The notes: generated by a model from the sequence alone, not told the origin. Positions 37,839-44,519 are shown, numbered from the stretch's first letter. The stretch is 64,000 nucleotides of DNA from Anadara kagoshimensis (GCA_021292105.1 CM037870.1:7241058-7305057), one strand, 5' to 3'. Made by a program: numbers and translations.

Positions 37839-39031
37839 TTCCACGTACCTTGTTGTTTATTCTTGTTTAGCTGTTATTTTGAATTTAAAGTTGTATATGA
37901 AAATTAGTTTTTCAAACTATTTAACAGTTTTTCAAATATTAATCTGATGCCAAACGGACTCTAACTACATGTATTTAGGCAACTGCACTAATGTGTACAT
38001 GTATATATTTTGCCGTCCTTTTTCAAGATTTCAGAATTTAGTGGCCTCATATGCTGAACCAATTATATATCTTGTTTTGCCAGGGCGTTATGTAATGGGA
38101 GTCTAGCATTTCGTTCCTAATTTTAGAAAAATACGTACATCGTTTTTGTGGCGTTTTCCCAACGTCCTTAACATACAGCACGTTCTTCTCTGAACGAGTT
38201 GACGGCTTTCTTCTGACAACAAGTGCTGGATCCAGATACGTCACTCCTGCAAAATTAAATTCTGACAAACTTTATATGTTGAAATAAATGATCTTATTGC
38301 ATGTTTTACTAGGTCCCATTAAACCGATATACAGTTATATTAATGTATTTTTCCGCGGGTAATTTGCCATGATAACTTTTTGAAGAATATGTCATATACC
38401 ATTTTTTTAATTTAATCATAAAATACATTCAAAAAATGGTATATGACAAATACATTACACAAGATTTCCTACTCTATTCATGCTAATTTCTGAAACTCGT
38501 CAAAGTTTTGCAGTTGATCAGTTGAGGGTTTGTGTTTTCAAAATAGAAGTCAATTGACCCACTTTAATGGTCTCAATGCGTGTTAAGCCTTGTATCTTGT
38601 TTCTGTTTATCATGTGTATTCTTGGTGTTTGCCCTTTGTTGCCAGGGCTATTGCTTACTGATTTTAATTCAGCTGCAACTATTTTTTTTATTTCGTTTTA
38701 GACTATACATTTCATTTTACATTCGTCCTCTAGGCTGGTTGCTCTAGAAAGATAAGCACCTTCTGTGTAGATAGTCACACCTGTCATGTGTGTTTCTTTG
38801 TCATTGTTGTGTGTTGTTCTTTGCTGCCAAATGAACTTTATTTAGCTGCCATTGATTTTTTTATTTCCTCTTAGACAATACATTTCATTTTACCTTCGTC
38901 TTCTAGATATTTTATCTTGCTGTACATAGCAGACGACATCTTTCTTGCTCGAGCAGCAGCCTCTGTGTTTTCTGATGTTGTTGAGGGTTTCCTATTGGTT
39001 GCCATCCCAACGCTTTGTTTTGATCCAGATG
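17806..39031 (-). CDS. TMC (transmembrane channel-like) protein, 23 coding exons
   Basis: Exons in coding order are listed as separate entries from 38894-39031 down to 17806-17984. Every junction has GT-AG sites and compatible phase. With ATG at 39005-39003 the product has 920 residues, within the usual TMC range; an upstream exon may exist. The first 335 residues are cytoplasmic and polar. About ten membrane segments follow: residues 336-371, 387-431, 497-547 (exon 15), 548-584, 584-621, 640-674, two or three in 675-766, and about 790-820. The TMC-domain signature CWENQVGEE is at 631-639 (commonly CWETxVGxE), followed by VPSSVLDLIYGQ, another strong family match. TMC1/2 form mechanotransduction channels in hair cells, and other TMCs modulate ion conductance or zinc handling. 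The subfamily here is unresolved; wording around the signature is nearer to TMC5/7 types, but this is a weak inference. Confidence 0.93.
18491..18542 (-). CDS. TMC exon 22
   Basis: 52 bp, reads ERKVERRKVFARAISAP. Basic cytoplasmic stretch; donor GTATGT, acceptor ATTTTAG. Phase fits both neighbours. Confidence 0.8.
18795..18960 (+). repeat. Interspersed repeat family B (forward copy)
   Basis: CACAATCCCAAAGCAAAGT start near 18811, CACGTGAACTTCCACTTCAG near 18859, then an eroded middle and ACATCGTCATGTGT near 18912. Confidence 0.55.
19048..19126 (-). CDS. TMC exon 21
   Basis: 79 bp, reads LLALFYKARSSSYEALVKEL and on to LTI. Matches the conserved post-membrane segment of TMC proteins (YYxxL...LKxQL). 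Donor GTAAGT, acceptor TTCTTTCAG. Confidence 0.88.
19606..19761 (-). CDS. TMC exon 20, last membrane segment
   Basis: 156 bp. PSSWDCGPFSNNEYAYELI is an extracellular loop (TMC proteins have CGPF here), followed by the hydrophobic ALYYIGTPIIEIPVIIFLM. Donor GTAAGT, acceptor TTTTTCCAG. Confidence 0.92.
20243..20289. repeat. (CT)n microsatellite
   Basis: About 23 CT units with one interruption, in the TMC intron 20 bp from the donor of exon 19. Confidence 0.9.
20309..20583 (-). CDS. TMC exon 19, core of the TMC domain
   Basis: 275 bp, the longest exon of the gene. Reads VKHSQFDVPSSVLDLIYGQG, then GLVWLGLYFSPLLVVAGFIK, KLVIVFYFKFFVAKTAMLPP and YLFLLVLTWFLCLLPIAYAI. This gives three hydrophobic segments and is the best family match in the window. 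Acceptor TTTTTCCAG, donor GTAAGT. Confidence 0.96.
21152..21310 (-). CDS. TMC exon 18, CWENQVGEE signature
   Basis: 159 bp. NMTQNRSYCCWENQVGEEVF carries an N-glycosylation sequon and the TMC signature, followed by the membrane segment VVLIDFGLLLAVGIFFHIIR. The signature has N for the usual T and E for the usual Q. Donor GTACGT, acceptor ATTTTTACAG. Confidence 0.95.
21450..21630 (-). repeat. Interspersed repeat family B (reverse copy)
   Basis: Reverse copy with CCGGAGCACCCGG near 21491, a GTTCGCGTTGGCTTAACC block and TTGTGATTTGGACATGAATT near 21579. Confidence 0.6.
21720..21940 (-). repeat. Two tRNA-like SINE heads in tandem
   Basis: Around 21725-21787 and 21851-21930 the minus strand twice shows a tRNA-like B box (GGTTTGAACCCCGGTCAGG and a GGGCTCGAACCCCGATCCGG relative) after an A-box-like stretch. 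Both follow the same CTTATGTATAACC word. This is a tandem repeat of one SINE head. Confidence 0.5.
21955..22265 (-). repeat. Interspersed repeat family B (reverse copy)
   Basis: Reverse copy from GTTTATTTAAAAATAG to the TTTGGACATGGATTAG end near 22231-22246. The central GGAGCACCCGG block is near 22138. Confidence 0.65.
22295..22406 (-). CDS. TMC exon 17
   Basis: 112 bp. Membrane segment TVVFYFASLSVFIVSLYNVA, then a short loop CVDNSEHAPNTTDNA before the signature exon. Donor GTAAGT, acceptor TTTTTCAG. Confidence 0.92.
22480..22720 (-). repeat. Interspersed repeat family B (reverse copy)
   Basis: Reverse copy: ACGGGTGTAGCTAGCTAAAC near 22532, then GGGGTGCTCATCCTTCC and an eroded end near 22660-22700. 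Confidence 0.6.
22860..22969 (-). CDS. TMC exon 16
   Basis: 110 bp. LSAVVAVLKLVVPQIFRLLT is a membrane segment with the TMC-typical VVP, followed by SVEGLKPRTEQKLLMT. Donor GTATAC, acceptor TATATTTTAG. Confidence 0.93.
23719..23869 (-). CDS. TMC exon 15
   Basis: 151 bp. IAVFIGRLVSNMIVLALLVG and SGMAIFYVADA give a membrane segment, then AEYDFPEAFDNIENFFKRYQ. Donor GTAATT, acceptor TTTGTTTCAG. Confidence 0.92.
23924..23955. repeat. (GA)n microsatellite
   Basis: About 16 GA units in a TMC intron. Confidence 0.9.
24312..24361 (-). CDS. TMC exon 14
   Basis: 50 bp, reads ERIREEKKLAKGSIWFN, a charged cytoplasmic stretch that TMC proteins have just before a membrane segment. Donor GTATGT, acceptor TTTGTTGCAG. 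Confidence 0.9.
25014..25161 (-). CDS. TMC exon 13
   Basis: 148 bp. MQVRYRRSKLMDSEKNYEFA then WRTFCSWDHSVTSKDGVKDR; the CSWD motif is typical of the TMC loop between its second and third membrane segments. Acceptor ACATCCAG|T set by phase; donor AGG|GTAATG. Confidence 0.92.
25340..25435 (-). repeat. SINE S1, 3' fragment (minus)
   Basis: CACTTATTTCGAGACGTCAC and the CAGGGAGGGTTCTTG block in minus orientation. A second smaller fragment (CACTTATATCAATACGTCAC) lies at 26283-26330 in the same intron. Confidence 0.6.
25468..25586. repeat. Foldback palindrome
   Basis: Outer arms AGTTACCGACC (25468-25478) and GGTCGGTAACT (25576-25586), then longer inner arms around TTCATGAATTGGAAAACCTG, whose partner CAGGTTTTCCAATTCATG lies at about 25544-25561. 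The loop is about 33 bp. Confidence 0.85.
25945..26181 (+). pseudogene. Exon-like fragment of unknown origin in a TMC intron
   Basis: On the strand opposite to TMC, two overlapping open stretches have coding character: one reads NEILSQVLDLAEQVQANEIV, and in the next frame another reads through NGENIFKILHNTIDVTTMMH to GAFARKTK and stops at a donor-like AAAG|GTAAAT (26181). No complete frame or start is visible. It may be a captured gene fragment or the remnant of a DNA transposon gene. I do not recognise the family. Confidence 0.4.
26476..26612 (+). repeat. Short tandem repeat, unit about 37 bp
   Basis: Three imperfect units built on GGTTGTTCATATGAAAAACC followed by a GTGCACA-type spacer. The third unit is itself palindromic (GGTTGTTCATATGAACAACC). 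Confidence 0.75.
26728..27521. mobile_element. hAT-like non-autonomous element
   Basis: The terminal inverted repeat TAGGGATGTCAAC at 26728 matches GTTGACATCCCTA ending at 27521. Subterminal GAGTACTCGAT words also occur at both ends in inverted sense. About 794 bp with no transposase frame. The flanking 8 bp are only half identical, so no target duplication is claimed. Confidence 0.75.
27615..27748 (-). CDS. TMC exon 12
   Basis: 134 bp. GDLSDSLMFYGVYTDGFIGD, then the membrane segment PLAYLVTWAVVSLLSLVIIV. The MFYGxYT...YNxPLAYL pattern is typical of TMC proteins. Donor GTAACT, acceptor CTACTTTCAG. Confidence 0.94.
27885..28160 (+). repeat. Possible tRNA-derived SINE, family S4
   Basis: CATCTCAATTGGTAGAGTGG near 27890 resembles a tRNA A-box region, but the B box is weak (TATGTGACGGGG). 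The end near 28140 is arbitrary. No second copy was found in the window. Confidence 0.3.
28329..28373 (-). CDS. TMC exon 11 (45 bp)
   Basis: Reads ILSGDTFVNTHAGHF, the short extracellular loop after the first membrane segment. Donor GTAAGT, acceptor CTGTTACAG; phase 0 on both sides. Confidence 0.82.
28545..28735 (+). repeat. Interspersed repeat family B (forward copy)
   Basis: From CATGCCCAAATCACAAGCC near 28560 to ACCGACCATTCGTG near 28700, with the GTTTCGGAAGAGTAAGCATC block at about 28661. Confidence 0.65.
29003..29230 (+). repeat. Interspersed repeat family B (forward copy, well preserved)
   Basis: One of the best copies. ACCAATCCATCACAAATCC starts it, ACACGTGAACTTCCACCAGG follows, then GTGCTCCGGAAGGGTAAGCA, TAGCTAGCTACACTCGTC, a CATGTGTGCAATC block and AGGACGTCAAATATATCC. 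Confidence 0.75.
29249..29355 (-). CDS. TMC exon 10, first membrane segment
   Basis: 107 bp. YFGSNVASYFYFLRFLLYLN then FLVSVLVVCFITLPQ. The FGSxVxSYFxFLRxL motif is one of the strongest TMC family features. Donor GTATTG, acceptor TTATTTCCAG. Confidence 0.95.
29994..30057 (-). CDS. TMC exon 9
   Basis: 64 bp, reads KSKEYSKLIFMLWEGMISRL. In TMC proteins this cytoplasmic stretch leads directly into the first membrane segment. Donor GTATAC, acceptor CGTTTTTTAG. Confidence 0.9.
30190..30385 (-). repeat. Interspersed repeat family B (reverse copy)
   Basis: Reverse copy with TTGGCGGGTGTTATCAGCTA near 30241 and ACCCTTCCAAAGCACACGGC near 30276, ending near TTTTGGAATTGTTGTTTGGG. Confidence 0.6.
30677..30800. 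mobile_element. Palindromic MITE M1, partial
   Basis: The left terminus CAGACCTGTCGAAAGTTTAA is intact at about 30682-30701 and the interior TAGCTATCTATACC word is near 30769. The right terminus is missing. Confidence 0.65.
30969..31035 (-). CDS. TMC exon 8
   Basis: 67 bp, reads SLRVSSRSRRYKDKNSMKYV then TNK; basic cytoplasmic region. Donor GTACAG was chosen because it keeps the phase of the next exon. An in-exon GTAACC is an alternative. Acceptor TTTTTTCAG. Confidence 0.8.
31625..31759 (-). CDS. TMC exon 7
   Basis: 135 bp, reads FEVDANVERTRDTIEPTEQT, EFRENILEILPECPIPMSQK and LKIC. Acidic cytoplasmic region of the type that precedes the basic stretch in TMC proteins. Donor GTAAGC, acceptor CTTTTGCAG. 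Confidence 0.85.
31987..32716 (-). repeat. 40 bp minisatellite, about 18 units, from family B
   Basis: A head-to-tail array with unit TGTTTTGGGATTATGATTTG plus AACATGGACCGATATGTTTG. Units differ by a few substitutions (ATGGAT(A/C)GG, ACACGGACC) and keep their length, which shows local homogenisation. The unit equals the terminal segment of repeat family B in reverse orientation. The open frame through it is an artefact of the repeat. It lies in the intron between TMC exons 6 and 7. Confidence 0.95.
33035..33122 (-). CDS. TMC exon 6 (predicted from phase)
   Basis: 88 bp, reads MDNVSMVKREILSTEELIYQ then MRFAFINKG. Without it exons 5 and 7 do not share phase. With it both junctions work. Acceptor CTTGAATTTTTCAG and donor AGG|GTACGC are good. 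A (TAAA)n tract lies just upstream at 33171-33211. Confidence is lower because no family motif is present. Confidence 0.65.
33679..33985 (-). repeat. 27 bp minisatellite, about 11 units
   Basis: The unit resembles CCTTGCTCCAAAACCACGGG plus TACATAT. 27 is divisible by three, so the minus strand shows a nine-residue repeat (EQGYVPVVL). There is no start or splice context supporting a protein. The array lies in the intron between TMC exons 5 and 6. Confidence 0.93.
34060..34200 (-). CDS. TMC exon 5
   Basis: 141 bp, reads PTTRRVVISTYDGESDREVM, EGDEVEETSLLLHNERNGRT and YEAVDG. Acidic N-terminal cytoplasmic region. Donor GTATGT, acceptor CTTATTGTAG. Confidence 0.82.
34235..34505 (+). repeat. Tandem repeat of the family B start, about 5 units
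   Basis: Units of about 46 bp built on TCCATGTTCAAATCACAATC followed by CCAAAAGTCAA and an ACAAATATACC block. This is the forward counterpart of the 40 bp array at 31987-32716, so the same end of family B was amplified twice, on opposite strands, 1.5 kb apart. Confidence 0.85.
35690..35756. mobile_element. Palindromic MITE M1, right-end fragment
   Basis: CGGCACTAAATCGTTAGCTT then AATGTTAAACATTCGAAATA matches the right terminus of M1. Confidence 0.5.
35880..36086 (-). CDS. TMC exon 4
   Basis: 207 bp, reads NVANTKGKRRESKGDNKGHG, RHSKRPSTTYVKPAKIDNTD and on to VDGPIVSET. A Lys/Arg-rich low-complexity N-terminal part. Donor AG|GTACAT. The acceptor (ATTAACAG) has a poor pyrimidine tract but fits the phase of exon 3. 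Confidence 0.75.
36969..37052 (-). CDS. TMC exon 3
   Basis: 84 bp, reads ISMDDINKNSKQAKKHYLTV then EGIGFADG. Donor GTAGTA, acceptor AATTTTATAG. The internal methionine at 37044-37042 is a possible alternative start if the upstream exons prove optional. Confidence 0.75.
37124..37312. mobile_element. Tc1/mariner-like MITE, family M2
   Basis: 189 bp, TA-flanked, inverted ends CAGTCCAACCTGTCTTAAAG on the left and GGCCTTTATAGACAGGTTTG on the right. Inserted 70 bp upstream of TMC exon 3. Confidence 0.85.
37481..37838 (+). repeat. tRNA-derived SINE S1, most complete copy with (ATCA)n tail
   Basis: Head: GCCTCGGTAGCTCAGTTGGA (A box), then GGAGCTCGAACCCTGG (B box near 37532). The body contains CCGTTGTCACGGTATACGTG and GAACCCTCCCC, and the 3' block has AGCTGGAGACTTCTCGATAT. 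It ends in about 23 ATCA units (37749-37838). The order of these parts defines the family. Confidence 0.8.
38139..38246 (-). CDS. TMC exon 2
   Basis: 108 bp, reads VTYLDPALVVRRKPSTRSEK then NVLYVKDVGKTPQKR. Donor GTACGT, acceptor AATTTTGCAG. RRKPSTRSE resembles NRKPSTTSE in exon 1. Confidence 0.8.
38391..38447. repeat. Foldback palindrome
   Basis: GTCATATACCATTTTTTT (38391-38408) against AAAAAATGGTATATGAC (38431-38447), with the loop AATTTAATCATAAAATAC. The same loop and arms recur in decayed form at 55815-55865. Confidence 0.85.
38894..39031 (-). CDS. TMC exon 1 as seen (start at 39005 or further upstream)
   Basis: 138 bp, reads SGSKQSVGMATNRKPSTTSE, NTEAAARARKMSSAMYSKIK and YLEDEG. ATG at 39005-39003 gives MATNRKPSTT. 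The exon is preceded by a modest acceptor (GCGTTTTAG), so an upstream exon with the true start is possible. Donor GTAAAA. Confidence 0.7.
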
Positions 39032-39125
39032 CTAAAACGCATTGTGACATTGATTGAGTAATCATTATAAATGCATAGATCAATTGATGTATGAATACAT
39101 GCATAAATAAATGTGTAACAGAAAA

Positions 39126-39445
39126 AGGAAAAAATGCAGCGACCAAACCGGGAGGACTCGATCCCGAGACCTTCCCAATGCTAGTTAAGCGCTCTACTAA
39201 CTGAGCTACCTGACCAACAATCGAGTCCCTCCTTTACTTTTTTATTCGACTCCTTTTAATCGAAAGCACCAGGTTCCACCATGGGACCAAACAGTTGGTC
39301 GGCATCTTCCCAGGGTCGGTCGAACCCCCAAATATATTACCAAAGGGAATAATATGCAGCGACTAAACCGGGGCTCGAACCCAGGACCTTCAAAATACTA
39401 GCGGGGCGCTTTACCCTTTGAGCTACCCGCAGGCCAGCCACTTAT
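39126..39445 (-). repeat. Two tRNA-like SINE copies in tandem, family S3
   Basis: At 39133-39215 and 39357-39440 the minus strand reads a tRNA-like A box (GGTAGCTCAGTTAGTAGAGC in the first) and B box (GGGATCGAGTCC; GGTTCGAGCCCCGG type in the second), each next to TGCAGCGAC. The acceptor stems do not pair, so they are not tRNA genes. Confidence 0.6.
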
Positions 39446-39604
39446 CGAGTAATCCGAATTAATGATTAATTGGTTGAGTCTGAAAGAGCAACACAGAGTT
39501 TACCTTAAATATGCAAAGGAAAATGATACATAAATGTAAGGCTAAGGTTTTGACACAAAAAGCCACATTTTAAACTTTAGATCCCCATACCCAATGTTAA
39601 CGTA

Positions 39605-40755
39605 AATAACATGTTTGTTTTGAGTACAATTTTCGATCTTTCTTTACGTAGGTACATGTTATCATGATTGATCCTTAACTTTTAGATAAAAAGATAATCT
39701 TTAAAAATCTTTAAAATCGTTAATTTATGTTTGTTTATTGAACCCGTTATCTTACCGAACAAATAATCGAACCAATCATGTCAGCAAAAAAATGTAACAA
39801 AAACCAATAAATATGTCGAAAATTTAACACTGGGGTAACGAAATTGAATTGAACGTCGTCTGTCAAGTGACCGAGAATTGGATAGCTAGTGACTGCCTAG
39901 ATCTCTAGAGATAGATAGCAGCTACCAACAACCTGTGGACATATATATAGCTAACGTAGAGTCTAGTGGATCTGCCGAATTTACCGTGGCCGTAAGTCAG
40001 TTACAAAACATTTACACGTTTGTTTCGAGAACAATTTTCGATACTTTTAGGTGCCTGTTATTAAGAATGATCCATAATTTTGAAATAGGTAGATATCTTA
40101 AAAAACCATTTATCTTAACACACAAATAATCGAATTAATCATGTCAGCAAAATATGTAACAAAAGCCAAAAAACCTGTCGAAAGTTTAACACTGATCTAA
40201 CGAAAAGTCGAAGTTTGTCTGCCAAGTGACTAAGAATTGGATAGCTAGTGACTGTCGAGAGATAGATAGCAACTGGCGAATTCCTGTAGCTAACGAAGGG
40301 CATAGTGGACCGTAGCTGTCGATTTTACTGTGGCGGTAAAAATTACATGTTTGTTTTGAGTACAATTTTCAATCTTTCTTTACGTAAGTACATGTTATCA
40401 TGATTGATCCTTAACTTTTAGATAAAGAGATAATCTTCAAAAATCTTTAAAATCGTTAATTTATGTTTGTTTATTGAACCCGTTATCTTACCAAACAAAT
40501 AATCGAACCAATCATGTCAGCAGAAATGTGCAATAAAAACCAATCGAATACACAGTACAGGCTTGTTGAAAGTTTAATACAAAACTAACGAGTTAGTGCC
40601 GAATTGGCCGCTCATCTCAGTCCCTCGTTAGCTATATTTCAGCAGCTTTTCGGCAGCTGCTGTATATCTCTGTAGCTTTAGGTCAATGACTATCCACATT
40701 TCGGCAGTCCTTTTCATTAGCTTGGTGTTAAACTTTCGACAGGCCTGTGTTGTAT
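39605..40755 (+). repeat. Tandem triplication with an embedded MITE in each unit
   Basis: Three head-to-tail units (about 39605-39995, 39996-40345 and 40346-40755). Each starts with a TTTGTTTTGAGTACAATTTT-type block, passes through CAAATAATCGAACCAATCAT and GTCAGCA, and ends in an M1 MITE. Units 1 and 3 are the most alike; unit 2 is more diverged. There is no open frame. Confidence 0.85.
40549..40755. mobile_element. Palindromic MITE M1, complete copy
   Basis: The left end ACAGTACAGGCTTGTTGAAA and right end TTTCGACAGGCCTGTGTTGT are inverted repeats of about 28 bp. It is 207 bp and rich in AGCTAT and GGCAGC words in both directions, so the whole copy can fold. Confidence 0.85.
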
Positions 40756-40759
40756 ATAA

Positions 40760-41745
40760 CACACTGTTACAGAAATTATTGAACATATCAGCAGATTTAC
40801 ACACAAGATAGCTCTGTTGGCACGAAATAACTACATTTTGTAATTAAGTCTAAAAGACAAAAACATGTTAATTGTGACAGTTTATTCATTACGTCATCAG
40901 TTTAACTCTGTCATCAATAAACAATGAATTAAACATAATTGTTTATTTAACAAACAATAAACATGATTATTGTTTATTGGCAGGTGCTGAAAAGAAAATG
41001 TGCATAATCAGGCAATTTTTATAATTAACGCTTTATAAGCAGTAAATAACAGGTATAAAGTGCTAAAACACAGGAAAAAAACTTCAAGTAAGTAATTTTT
41101 ATAATATGCATACAGGTTTTTTTATTTTGTATATTCAAATATTTTCATTGTAATTGAGTTTATATAAGCAAACTATTATCAAGAATACACAGGAAAGCAA
41201 ATTCAAGTTATTCTTTTTACAAGTTGCACAATGTTTTTTTTAGTTTTATGGACGGGAATTTTATTGTAATAAGCCTTTTTACAAGGTTCATACTGTTGAT
41301 CGGAGGTGTTTATTATAACTGAGCCTATAAAATCCAAATCATTGACATGTGTACGGTGTCAATACACAGAAAATACCTATAATAACTGATTTGTGCAAGG
41401 TGTGTGCTGTTTTCTATACAAATATTTACTTTTAATATAGATAATTATCTCCAAGGACGGTAATATAGTTTTCTTATTTAAATGACAACAAAAAACCTTC
41501 TTTAATATGGAAATCAAACTGGTAAAATTGCTACCTGTAGATGAGCGTGTATATAGCGGTATTTAAAATCGATCAGGTGTACTTGATATATATAACAGTG
41601 TGTATTGGATTAGCTGAGGGTTTTGTCGATTTTATATCCAATATGTAAGGGTGATATTAAATTACGTTTATTGTCAACATTATAACATATAGTGTCGAAA
41701 TGGCAGTAAAACAGTGATGGACATTGGTGTGGTTCTTTAAGACGT
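40760..41745. other. Intergenic, no gene seen
   Basis: AT-rich. A CAATAAACATGATTATTGTTTATTG inverted-repeat zone lies near 40915-40980; nothing else stands out. It is the space between the divergent TMC gene and the plus-strand gene at 41750, so promoters are expected here, but I see no decisive element. Confidence 0.5.
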
Positions 41746-41749
41746 TAGA

Positions 41750-41788
41750 ATGGACAGTATGGACCAAAGCACTGACCACGTTAACAAG
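41750..41788 (+). CDS. Possible first exon of the interrupted gene
   Basis: Encodes MDSMDQSTDHVNK in phase 0. Supported only by the start codon, the GTAATT donor and its phase match 5 kb away, so it is tentative. Confidence 0.4.
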
Positions 41789-43025
41789 GTAATTATTCAC
41801 TATAATGTAACCAATCGTTTGACTAATGATGATACTTGTTACTTAATTCTAGTAACCATAAAATTTGCTTAACGACATGGATTTAGGAATTAAATCAATG
41901 TTCAAATCCTCAAATTTATACGGATGACGACAATATTTGTTTTAATAAAAACTTCACTTTATCGAGATAAGTATTATGTAGCCATGACCACGCTTGCGGC
42001 ATGGGGTCGTTACATCTTATTTTCCTGTTTAGTGAATATAAAATAATGTCGCGTATTCATGTACATGTATATGCTTTGATGTGTTCATGATAGATCTTTC
42101 GTTTTTGAAGTCATTACATAAATTTGAAAATAAATAAAAAATAAAATTGATATTTGTTAAACAAGAGCTTTTAAAATTGCAAGCCTAAGCTTTAACGTTT
42201 TATTGTCATCACACAATTGTTGGTAAGTATGACGTCTCCAACTGTATCACTGACCTTGGAAATAGTCAAAGCCAGTAGGAACAGTCCAGCAATTTTAGAG
42301 AATAAGACACAAGATAAAACACAGCACATATAGAAAGTTTTACACTTAGAATTCGAAAAAGGCGTCTGAGTGGCCATATTGGCCGAAAAACTACCAAGAG
42401 ATATTCAACAGCTGCCAAAAAGCTTACATTTTATGTCTCCTAATTATAACATGTGTTTTAATTCAGTTTATGTACATATTTTAATTTTAAGTGTGTAAAA
42501 ATGAACACTTGGACTGAATAATATCAAAAATCAATATATCAGCCGACTAAATAAAAACAATTTACAAGAACAGTAGAAGTAGCTATAAACGAGAACACTG
42601 CCTTCGCTGAGGTGATAATTCCCTAGATATGGTTAGAAATAAAACACATTGTATTGATTAAAATTCTTAATTATTCATTTGTTCATTTATTTTATTGACG
42701 TGGGCCATTGTTGCTAATGTTTCCAATCTTTACACGTGGATATCACGACAGAACGTCTTGGGGGGGGGGGGGGTCTGCCTACGACATTTTTGATTACTTT
42801 TTTATGCTAAACTTACGGTAAATTAGAAAATACATTAGTTAAGGCATTAAGTTTCAAGTAGAAGGTCGTACTTAGACTTTAGTTTGCATGTGTGAAAATC
42901 CAATATTTAAACAAATTAAAAGCTGTGTATATTGCCACAGGACAGAGAAATAAGTGCTTGTACGTATTATGTATTCCTATTCATGTTATGGTAATTTTGT
43001 CCGAGTCAAACATGGTATAAATTAT

Positions 43026-43030
<5 letters not shown>

Positions 43031-43063
<33 letters not shown>
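43031..43063. repeat. (AT)n microsatellite
   Basis: About 16 AT units in the intron of the interrupted gene. Confidence 0.85.
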
Positions 43064-43067
<4 letters not shown>

Positions 43068-43199
43068 TATTTAACACTAAGTTGTTAATTACTTCGATTT
43101 ATAATATCAGTTTTGAGGGTAAAGGTTTATCTGATACCATAAAAATGTTTCATGAATATTCATATTATTAATGCTCTTCTATAAATCAATGACACAACA

Positions 43200-43400
43200 T
43201 ACAAGTGTATGTTCAAATCAAAATCCAAAAACAAAATAAAAACTTTGAAACTGGCAAATTAAGTTAAACATCTAAATTTCCACTAGAGAAGTGAGACCGG
43301 ATGCTCCGGAAGGGTACGTACCTCCTGTCTAGTTAGATACACCTGTCGCGTGTCAGAATTGAAAATAAAAAGGACATGGAACAGCTATGGTACATCGAAT
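43200..43400 (+). repeat. Interspersed repeat family B (forward copy, well preserved)
   Basis: GTGTATGTTCAAATCAAAATCC, then GAGACCGGATGCTCCGGAAG, GGTACGTACCTCCTGTCTAG and ACACCTGTCGCGTGT. Confidence 0.75.
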
Positions 43401-43612
43401 ATTAAAGTTCACGAACAGTAATATTTTGTAATGACAATCTTTAACAAGATTATATGGTACCAGTTAGATTTGGGGTCTTGTTAGCATTAGGTATCATAGA
43501 TTATCACCCACATGTTCCTTATTTTACGTAAGTCCAGTTTACCGTTTCGCGCCCTTGTTTAACATTATTGAAATCCAAATAACTCAATGTCTTCATTCAT
43601 CTCGGTCCAATA

Positions 43613-43802
43613 TTGACCTGTCTGCTTGACCTTTCATTATGAATATTCATATACGACTATCCACCCAATACATGGATATTATTAGGATTCTAAGTCGCGA
43701 AGGAGCGTTTCCCATTATGCTGACTATATAAACACCTGCGTTTTTATATACAAATTACTGGTCAATGATGAATATTTCAATAAAAGGTCAAGCGGACAGG
43801 TC
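43613..43802. mobile_element. MITE family M7 (GACCTGTCNGCTTGACC ends)
   Basis: The left end TTGACCTGTCTGCTTGACCT and right end AGGTCAAGCGGACAGGTC are inverted, with TGAATATTCAT and ATGAATATT just inside. 190 bp. A related copy lies at 50185-50353. Confidence 0.8.
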
Positions 43803-44519
43803 GTTGTTGTTTGCCTATGTCCAAACTTTGTGGAATATAAACACGTTTAATAAAGCATGTTTGTATATATAATACATAAAGTAGTGTTATACATACGGAC
43901 TGAGACGATGTGTAAATGTTTATCAACGGATTTAAAATGGACAAACAAAGCTTTTGTAGTCAGTTGACATAAGTAATATGTATGCTAAATGAAAATTCAT
44001 TAACTAAATCCCTGTTTTACTTCTGGTCTGATATAGTGCTTTATTAACCAATAATTTTGTGACGTTAAGACCAGCCTACTTCCAACACAACTACAGATTC
44101 AACATTTCCATACTTTTTTACTCAATGGAAATCCCTTGCTTATTTGAAGTGCATATAGCAATGTTTAATTTTAATCACAAAGTACATTTTAAAAAATGTT
44201 TTATGACAGAAGCATAGAAACAATATTATACATGGAATATGTAAACAAAAACCTAAAGCTGGTTACAGTAACAAACGAAATATGAAACACAGTACATAAT
44301 AAAACATGGAAACAATGATTTCAAAACTCTTCTTTCTTTGAGCGTGTACAATGTGATATAACAACAAAATGATGTCCATTGGTGTGGTTAAATTACATTT
44401 GAAGGACGCGCTATCTCAAAGTTCAAGCAGTTACTTAGTGCGCGCTTTTTAAATTTGAAATATAAACCTCATTTTATAAAACAGTTAACCAAAAAAGTAC
44501 GAATGGATTTCCCTCATAA

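Noticed and set aside
39133-39440. Two apparent tRNA genes
   Set aside because: A and B boxes are present, but the acceptor stems do not pair and the copies are tandem, so they are SINE heads.
42192-42377. 61-residue minus-strand frame (MATQTPFSNSK...)
   Set aside because: Considered as an upstream TMC exon, but there is no donor in the required phase and no similarity to the N-terminal region.
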